A stretch of 64,000 nucleotides of DNA, taken from an uncultured Lachnospiraceae bacterium. Lineage in GTDB: Bacteria; Bacillota; Clostridia; Lachnospirales; Lachnospiraceae. The stretch is from the NCBI GenBank assembly GCA_947629865.1, contig CANRFJ010000003.1, positions 1 through 64,000 of the forward strand, written 5' to 3'. This document shows positions 57,697-64,000 of the stretch, one piece after another. Position 1 is the first letter of the stretch. Every line of letters starts with the position of its first letter. The notes beneath the pieces are model-generated. The model had not been told where the DNA came from, did not search any database, and saw only the letters and a program-made list of their open reading frames with translations. The position numbers and the translations under genes are program-made.

Positions 57697-59010
57697 TCAC
57701 ATTTCTTCCAGATCAATGCACTGGATATTGTCGATATTTTTCGTCATGGTGAGTAAGTCCGTGGTAAATCCCTCTCTGGAAAAGAGATAGTAGTAATCCG
57801 CTTCCTTCCCCACCTGCTCCACAGCCTCCAGAAATTCTTCAAATTCAGTCACCGTCATCGGCTTCCTGCTCCACTTGCAATATCCCACCAGAAGTTCTCC
57901 GTTCCCGCCCCTGGCAATCAGCGGAACAAACCCCTTCTTCCCATAGAGGCTGCCAATCGTCCCGAATTTTGCGGGCAGCCTGTCATACCGGTTCATCAGA
58001 TCCAGAAATTCCCGACACACCCGAATATAGGCCTTTTCCACCACCTCGTCCAGACGGTCGCGGACATAGCGGGAATAAAATTCCTCCGGCGCAAGTATGC
58101 TGAGCTCCGACAGATTCGGATAGACCAGCTTGTACCAGAACTGGAGAAAGGAGTCCGTGATGGCATACAGGCCCTTCTGGATAGCATCACGCTTTTCCGG
58201 TTCATAGGAAAACAGTTTGGCCGCCACGTCCATCTGGATCAGATTTTTAATATATACGGAAATCTTCGCTCTGGAAAACTGTGTCCGGCTGTAGAGATAA
58301 TTTAGCTTGGGCTCGTCCTCCGCCAGCACCGACAATATCGTGCTGTAAAAGGGAAGCTCCCGCAGAGCCGTCTTCAAAAACCGCCCGGCCTCCCGGTGGA
58401 GGGCTCCCGTGTCCTCCAGAATAATGCGCAGAATATTTTTCCTCACGGTCTCTTTCGGATTCCAGAGTTTCAAATAGCCCGGAACGCCGCCGAGAATCCC
58501 ATAGACGGTGATGCACTCCTCCGTGGTGCTGTCGGGGAACCAGTCCACCATCTCCATGAAGGTGAGCTCGCGGAGTTTTATAAACGATGTGATCTGAGCG
58601 GCAAGCTCCCCCATGTCCGTCACCATGGAATTTTCCACCCACTGCACAGCCGAACTCACGAGCAGGGTAAGAACCCGTCCCTCCGGCAGACCGGCCATAA
58701 ATTCAGAAAAAGCGGCAAAAAACGTCTTGCAGCCCTTCTGCATCAGGTCAAATTCGTCCACGACAAAGCATACCCTATCCTTCTTCACCGCCTCGGACAG
58801 CTCCGCTTTCTTTTCCTCGAAATACCGGTTCTGCTCTCTCTCGGACAACTCCCTCGCCTGATAATAGACAAAGGGTTTATCCGCCACAAACTGCCGGATC
58901 AGGGCCGTCTTTCCAATCCCCTCCCTGCCGTATATGACAATCACCGCATTGTCCGGCGACTGAAAGGACTTTGACAGCAGTGCGGTTTCCCGCTCACGAC
59001 CAATAAACAC
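57697..59010 (-). CDS. archaeal-type AAA ATPase (ATPase_2/DUF234)
   Basis: IYGREGIGKTALIRQFV, DEFDLMQKG, C-terminal DUF234-like LLVGYCKWSRKPMT. Confidence 0.88.
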   Translation of the reverse strand: MFIGRERETALLSKSFQSPDNAVIVIYGREGIGKTALIRQFVADKPFVYYQARELSEREQNRYFEEKKAELSEAVKKDRVCFVVDEFDLMQKGCKTFFAAFSEFMAGLPEGRVLTLLVSSAVQWVENSMVTDMGELAAQITSFIKLRELTFMEMVDWFPDSTTEECITVYGILGGVPGYLKLWNPKETVRKNILRIILEDTGALHREAGRFLKTALRELPFYSTILSVLAEDEPKLNYLYSRTQFSRAKISVYIKNLIQMDVAAKLFSYEPEKRDAIQKGLYAITDSFLQFWYKLVYPNLSELSILAPEEFYSRYVRDRLDEVVEKAYIRVCREFLDLMNRYDRLPAKFGTIGSLYGKKGFVPLIARGGNGELLVGYCKWSRKPMTVTEFEEFLEAVEQVGKEADYYYLFSREGFTTDLLTMTKNIDNIQCIDLEEM

Positions 59011-59025
59011 AGTCTCACAACCTTT

Positions 59026-60795
59026 CTACATTCTATCCGGCGCCTCAAACCCAAGCAGTTCAATACACTGCTCCAGCACGCGCTGCACCAGTCCGAGCAG
59101 TTTCAGATAGGACGCCTTTCTCGCCCCGTCCTCCTCCGCCAAAATCTTCGTGGCATGGTAAAAATGATTCAACGCCTCGGACAGTTCATATATATACTGA
59201 CAGATACGGTGGGGAGCCAGTTCCGCATAAGCGCTCTCCATGGCATCTGCGTATTTACTTAAAGCAAGATATAACTCCGTTTCACTCTCGCTAAGGGGTG
59301 GAAGCAGGGCTTCACTGTCCGAAAGTACGCCCCCGCTCTCCTTGTATTTGTTTAATAAGGATTTAATTCTTACTATCGTATATAAGATGTATGGGCCGGT
59401 ATTTCCCTCAAAAGATGCGAACCTCTCAATATCAAAAATGTAGTCCTTGGAAGCCTGATTGGAGAGGTCGCCGTATTTCAATGCGGCCAGTCCCACCTTT
59501 TCGGAAATCTCCCTGGCCTCGTCCTCGGAATAATCCCTGTTCTCACGGATTCTCCTGTAGACGGCGTCATTGACCTGCTCGCACAGCGCCCGCAGACGCA
59601 GCACACCGCCATCTCTCGTCTTGAACGGGTGTCCGTCCTTACCATTCATCGTCCCGTTCCCTATGAAGATAAGCTCCGTCTCCGGCCGGACGATACCGGC
59701 CTTCTTCGCCGTCCGGAACACCTGCGTGAAATGCAGCTGCTGCCGCTTGTCCGTGACATAAATGATACGGTCGGGCGAAAACATTTTTTCACGCTCTACC
59801 AGCGTCGCGAGATCCGTCGTCGTATACAGCGACGCCCCGTTGGATTTCAAAACAAGGCAGGGAGGCAGTTCCTTTTTATCCCCCTCCTCGGTGATATCCA
59901 CAACCAGCGCCCCGTCGCTCAAGCGGGCGACGCCGTCCTCCTTCATCTTCTCCACCATCGGCGGAATGTAGGGCATTGCGTCGCTCTCTTTCTTCCAGAG
60001 ATCAAAATTCACATTCAGATTGTCATAATTCTTTTTCAGATCCGGCAGAGACACCTTCAATATGTGTTCCCACAGCGCGCGGTATCCCCGGTGCCCCGCC
60101 TGCATCTCAAACGTAGTCTCCTGCGCCGCCTGAAGATATTCCTCGTCTTCCTTTGACTTGGCGCTGGCATAGGGATAGATCTCGTCCAGATCGCTCATTG
60201 TAAAGGGCGGCTCCTCCGGATATTCGCCCTCAAAGTCCTCCTTATAATACGGAAGATCCGGCTGCCGCTGCCTGCACTCGTGGATAATCAGCCCCATCTG
60301 AAGTCCCCAGTCTCCCAGATGGGCGTCGCCGATAACTTCATCTCCCATAAACCGGCAGATGCGCTTGATGCTCTCGCCGATAATCGCGGGGCGAAGATGC
60401 CCCACATGGAGCGGCTTTGCGACATTGGCGCCGCCGTAATCAATCACAACGGTCTCCGGCTTCTCTTTTTTCTCCAGACCGAGTCTGTCCCCGCTGCACA
60501 TCTCCTCCGCCTGCGCAGCCAGCAGGGCGCCGCTGACGGTAATATTGATAAATCCCGGCTTCACCGCCTCTATTTTCTCAAAAATATCCTCTCCGTCCAG
60601 TCCGGCTGTTACCTCCTCCGCAATGGCAATCGGCGCCTTTTTATACTCCTTGGCCGCCGCCATCGCGCCGTTGCACTGGTACTGGCACAGATCCGGCCGG
60701 TTTGACACAGAGACACAGCCATACTTCTCATCATAGCCGGCTCTCACAAATCCCGCCTGCAGTTTTTCCGTCAGAATCTCCACTAATTTCTTCAT
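59026..60795 (-). CDS. argS: arginine--tRNA ligase
   Basis: VIDYGGANVAKPLHVGHLRPAIIGESIKR, GDWGLQMG, TRDGGVLRLRAL. Confidence 0.97.
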   Translation of the reverse strand: MKKLVEILTEKLQAGFVRAGYDEKYGCVSVSNRPDLCQYQCNGAMAAAKEYKKAPIAIAEEVTAGLDGEDIFEKIEAVKPGFINITVSGALLAAQAEEMCSGDRLGLEKKEKPETVVIDYGGANVAKPLHVGHLRPAIIGESIKRICRFMGDEVIGDAHLGDWGLQMGLIIHECRQRQPDLPYYKEDFEGEYPEEPPFTMSDLDEIYPYASAKSKEDEEYLQAAQETTFEMQAGHRGYRALWEHILKVSLPDLKKNYDNLNVNFDLWKKESDAMPYIPPMVEKMKEDGVARLSDGALVVDITEEGDKKELPPCLVLKSNGASLYTTTDLATLVEREKMFSPDRIIYVTDKRQQLHFTQVFRTAKKAGIVRPETELIFIGNGTMNGKDGHPFKTRDGGVLRLRALCEQVNDAVYRRIRENRDYSEDEAREISEKVGLAALKYGDLSNQASKDYIFDIERFASFEGNTGPYILYTIVRIKSLLNKYKESGGVLSDSEALLPPLSESETELYLALSKYADAMESAYAELAPHRICQYIYELSEALNHFYHATKILAEEDGARKASYLKLLGLVQRVLEQCIELLGFEAPDRM

Positions 60796-60822
60796 CGACT
60801 GTCCTTCCTCTCTTTTTATAAT

Positions 60823-62118
60823 CTATTCTAAACTTAAATCCAGATTTGTCAATATGTCAAAATAATTCTCAAAGGTTTTCCGGCAGCACAGGGGGTTGTC
60901 GATGACAATTCCCGGCGCCCTCGCCCCAATAATGGAGAATGCCATCGCCATGCGGTGGTCTTCATAGGTCTGAATCACCGCCGGCCTCACCTCCCCCGGC
61001 ACGATCCGGATACTGTCCGCTCTCTCCTCACAGGAGACGCCAAGCCGCCGCAACTCGGTCGCGATTCCCCGCAGGCGGTCTGACTCCTGCTTGCGGATAT
61101 GTCCAACTCCGGTAATCTCCGTGGGGGAATTGGCAAAAACCGCCACCGCCGCCAGCGTCATCGTCTGATCGGAACAATTGCTCATGTCTGCCTCTACGCC
61201 GCAGAGCCGGCCCTTCTCCGGGCCCGTCAGCCGGATTCCCTCCGGCTCCTCCTCTGTCACGCAGCCCATCTTCTCAAGCACCTTGAGAAATTGAATATCC
61301 CCCTGTGTGCTGTCCGTGTGCACATGCGAGACAAGCGCCCGGCCGCCGCTCACTGCCGCCAGACCATAGAAATAACACGCCGCCGACACATCCGGTTCAA
61401 TCTGGTATTCCCTCGCTCTGTAGCTCTGTGCCGGAAGGACTTCATATACCTGCTCATCCAGCTGTCTCATACGGCAGCCGAACTCCTCCATCATCTTCAT
61501 GGATATTTCCACATAGGCCCTGGCATTTCTTCGGCCCGTCAGCCGGATCCGCAGTCCCTCCGGACAGAATATGCCATTTAGGAGCAGGGCGCTCAAAAAC
61601 TGGCTGCTCTCGTCGATGTTCAGCGACACCTCGGAACAATCCGTCTCCTCTCTCCCGCATATCGCAAATGGAAAGGCATACGGCCTCTCCCGGTACTCAA
61701 ACCGCACGCCCAGCTGCTCCAGGGCGCACAGCAGCGGCCGCATGGGCCTTGCCTTCATCTGCTCGGAGGCCGTCACCTCATACTGCCCGCCGGACAGGGC
61801 CAGCATAGCGGTCAGAAACCGTGCCGCCGTTCCGGCGCTTCCCACATAGACCGCCGCCTTCTTCTCCGGCAGGGAATCGCCGTGGCCGAGTATCTCCACC
61901 TCAGCCTGTTCCTCCCGTATCTCCACCGAGTACCCAAGCGTCTGAAGGGCCTTCATAAACACTCTTGAATCCTCGCTGAACAGCACGCCTTTTAGAAGGC
62001 TCCTGCCCTCCGAGAGAGCCGCCAGCAGGAGCGCGCGGTTAGTTATACTCTTAGAGCCGGGAACTGTAATCCTCATATCCGGCGGCTGGGAAAAAGGGGC
62101 CATTCGGAATTTATCCAT
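60823..62118 (-). CDS. aroA: 3-phosphoshikimate 1-carboxyvinyltransferase
   Basis: VPGSKSITNRALLLAALSEG, VGSAGTAARFLTA, IRKQESDRL, DHRMAMAFSI. Confidence 0.97.
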   Translation of the reverse strand: MDKFRMAPFSQPPDMRITVPGSKSITNRALLLAALSEGRSLLKGVLFSEDSRVFMKALQTLGYSVEIREEQAEVEILGHGDSLPEKKAAVYVGSAGTAARFLTAMLALSGGQYEVTASEQMKARPMRPLLCALEQLGVRFEYRERPYAFPFAICGREETDCSEVSLNIDESSQFLSALLLNGIFCPEGLRIRLTGRRNARAYVEISMKMMEEFGCRMRQLDEQVYEVLPAQSYRAREYQIEPDVSAACYFYGLAAVSGGRALVSHVHTDSTQGDIQFLKVLEKMGCVTEEEPEGIRLTGPEKGRLCGVEADMSNCSDQTMTLAAVAVFANSPTEITGVGHIRKQESDRLRGIATELRRLGVSCEERADSIRIVPGEVRPAVIQTYEDHRMAMAFSIIGARAPGIVIDNPLCCRKTFENYFDILTNLDLSLE

Positions 62119-62196
62119 AGTTCCTCCATTCTGCCGCTTCAGCGGCTGTTTCACACAGGCGGGGACTTTGTGCGCCGGCACAAAGCCCGGTCTTAT
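62119..62196 (-). repeat. Leader hairpin element, copy B (upstream of aroA)
   Basis: Minus: CGGGCTTTGTGCCGGCGCACAAAGTCCCCG-cctgtgtgaaaca-GCCGCTGAAGCGGC-AGAATGGAGGAACT-ATG. Confidence 0.85.
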
Positions 62197-62225
62197 CTCC
62201 TCGAAAAACTCTCATATCAGCAAAG

Positions 62226-62249
62226 CGCCCCCGCATTGCTACGGGGGCG
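62226..62249 (-). terminator. strong GC hairpin downstream of transketolase genes (cgcccccg-N8-cgggggcg)
   Basis: Perfect 8-bp GC stem, weak U-tract. Confidence 0.6.
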
Positions 62250-62277
62250 TATAAAATTTCTGTTCCTTATATCTCTC

Positions 62278-63219
62278 TTAGCGGCAGAATGACTTTACCT
62301 TCTCATAGATGCTGTCTGCATCCAGTCCGTATTTCTTCACCAGCTCTACTGCCGGGCCGGACTCGCCGAACACGTCATTGATGCCGATTTTGCACACTCT
62401 GGTCGGACACTTCTCAGCCAGCACATCGCACACGGCGCTGCCCAGGCCTCCGATAACAGAATGTTCTTCCACGGTAACTACCTTGCCGGTCTCTTTGGCG
62501 GCAGCCACTACAAGCTCCTCGTCTAACGGCTTGATTGTGTGCATATTGATTACCTTGGCGTCGATGCCGTCCGCTGCCAGTTTCTCTGCTGCCTCCAGAC
62601 AGTTGGACACCGGAAGGCCGGTTGCCACGATTGTCACATCGCTTCCCTCGCGGAGGACAACGCCCTTGCCGAGCTCAAATTTATAGTCCGGCCTGTCGTT
62701 GATCACCGGCACGGCCAGACGGCCGAAGCGGAGATAGCACGGGCCCTCGTGTTCATATGCAGCGCGGACAGCCGCCTCTGCCTCCACGTCATCCGAGGGA
62801 ACAATCACCGTCATTCCCGGAATCGTGCGCATCAGGGCAATATCCTCGTTGCACTGATGTGTAGCCCCGTCCTCGCCGACAGAAATGCCGGCATGTGTGG
62901 CTCCGATTTTTACATTTAATTTGGGATATCCGATGGAATTGCGCACCTGCTCAAAAGCACGTCCCGCCGCAAACATCGCGAAAGAACTGGCAAACGGCAC
63001 TTTACCGGTCGTGGCAAGCCCCGCCGCAATGCCCATCATATTACACTCGGCAATACCGCAGTCAATGTGCCTCTCAGGGAAAGCTTTCTTGAACACGCCA
63101 GTCTTTGTGGCAGCTGCCAGGTCTGCGTCCAGCACAACAAGGTTGTCAAACTCTGCGCCCAGCTTTGCAAGAGCATTTCCATAACTTTCTCTCGTCGCTA
63201 TCTTCTTTACTTCTGACAT
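62278..63219 (-). CDS. transketolase C-terminal section
   Basis: CGIAECNMMGIAAGLATTGKVPFASSFAMFAAGRAFEQVRNSIGYP. Confidence 0.95.
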   Translation of the reverse strand: MSEVKKIATRESYGNALAKLGAEFDNLVVLDADLAAATKTGVFKKAFPERHIDCGIAECNMMGIAAGLATTGKVPFASSFAMFAAGRAFEQVRNSIGYPKLNVKIGATHAGISVGEDGATHQCNEDIALMRTIPGMTVIVPSDDVEAEAAVRAAYEHEGPCYLRFGRLAVPVINDRPDYKFELGKGVVLREGSDVTIVATGLPVSNCLEAAEKLAADGIDAKVINMHTIKPLDEELVVAAAKETGKVVTVEEHSVIGGLGSAVCDVLAEKCPTRVCKIGINDVFGESGPAVELVKKYGLDADSIYEKVKSFCR

Positions 63220-64000
63220 AAAGACTCACCTGCTTTCTCTAATTCTTCCATGGCCTGGGCATATTGCTCGTCGTTCGGAGCGGAACCATGCCAGCCCACC
63301 TGATTCTCCATAAAGGAAACGCCCTTTCCTTTGACCGTCTTCGCTATAATGGCGGTCGGCTGTCCCTTCGTGGCCTTCGCCTCGTCAAAGGCTGCCTTCA
63401 GGGCGTCAAAATCATGTCCGTCCACATTGATCACATGGAAACCAAATGCCTTGAATTTCTCATCGATCGGATAGGGGGAGCACACGTCGTCCACTGCTCC
63501 GTCAATCTGCAATCCGTTGTTGTCCACAATGGCAACAAAGTTGTCCAGTTTTCTGTGTCCGGCAAACATAGCTGCCTCCCAGACCTGTCCCTCCTGGATC
63601 TCACCGTCGCCCAACAGCGTGTAGACGCGGTAGCTGTCACCGCTGAGTTTGGCCGACAGCGCCATGCCGACAGCGGCGGAAATTCCCTGTCCCAGGGAAC
63701 CGCTGGACATATCCACGCCCGGAATGTGCTTCTTGTCCGGGTGTCCCTGAAGATAAGAGCCGACCTTGCGCAGAGTCGTCAGATCCCCGACCGGAAAAAA
63801 TCCCCTGTTCGCCAGCGCGGAGTAGTAACCCGGCGCCGTGTGTCCCTTGCTCAGCACAAAGCGGTCGCGGTCGGGCTTGTCCGGATTCGCAGGATCAATG
63901 TTCAGTTCCTCAAAGAAAAGGTATGTATAAATGTCTGCCGCCGACAGCGAGCCGCCCGGGTGGCCGGATTTCGCACTGTGAACCGAAGTCACGATTCCCT
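63207..64000 (-). CDS. transketolase N-terminal section (5' end beyond window)
   Basis: SGHPGGSLSAADIYTYLFFEELNI, LLGDGEIQEGQVWEAAMFAGHRKLDN; frame is open through the window edge. Confidence 0.93.
   Translation of the reverse strand, partial: GIVTSVHSAKSGHPGGSLSAADIYTYLFFEELNIDPANPDKPDRDRFVLSKGHTAPGYYSALANRGFFPVGDLTTLRKVGSYLQGHPDKKHIPGVDMSSGSLGQGISAAVGMALSAKLSGDSYRVYTLLGDGEIQEGQVWEAAMFAGHRKLDNFVAIVDNNGLQIDGAVDDVCSPYPIDEKFKAFGFHVINVDGHDFDALKAAFDEAKATKGQPTAIIAKTVKGKGVSFMENQVGWHGSAPNDEQYAQAMEELEKAGESLCQK

Noticed and set aside
1-64000. CRISPR arrays, rRNA operons, intact tRNAs or complete prophage
   Set aside because: No regularly spaced direct repeats, rRNA signatures, canonical tRNA cloverleaf or phage structural genes were seen by eye; a dedicated scan (CRISPRCasFinder, tRNAscan-SE) would be needed to exclude small ones.

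Overview
Chromosomal window from what looks like a motile, spore-forming Clostridia/Lachnospiraceae-type Firmicute; this is inferred from gene content and no database was searched. Most genes lie on the minus strand. The GC-rich core carries acyl-CoA ligase, yebC, argR, nadK, tlyA, dxs, ispA, xseBA, nusB, asp23, the complete spoIIIAA-AH operon, aroE, asnB, dpaAB, xth, csoR/copA, a moeB/thiF-like gene, efp, an aroD-aroK fusion, pepP, yqeG, argS, aroA and a split transketolase. Accessory material sits in visibly more AT-rich segments. The first (1-5.8 kb) is a compact operon of an RpoA-CTD/sigma-70-region-4 fusion protein, a PLD-nuclease/SF2 helicase, a small ORF and a truncated DndD/SMC-like ATPase. 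The second (33-37.7 kb) holds a BlaR1/BlaI pair, a DUF1016 nuclease and an OLD-like ATPase/Toprim-like pair. Other notable features are a 992-aa flagellin, a paralogous family of coiled-coil-tailed small proteins (DUF6033-like), and a multi-copy structured element in 5' leaders with covarying hairpins and a possible pseudoknot at the Shine-Dalgarno. Two poly-A tracts appear to control gene fusion or splitting (copA-copZ and PocR-MCP). My best candidates for something undescribed are the alphaCTD-sigma4/PLD-helicase/ATPase operon and the repeated leader RNA.
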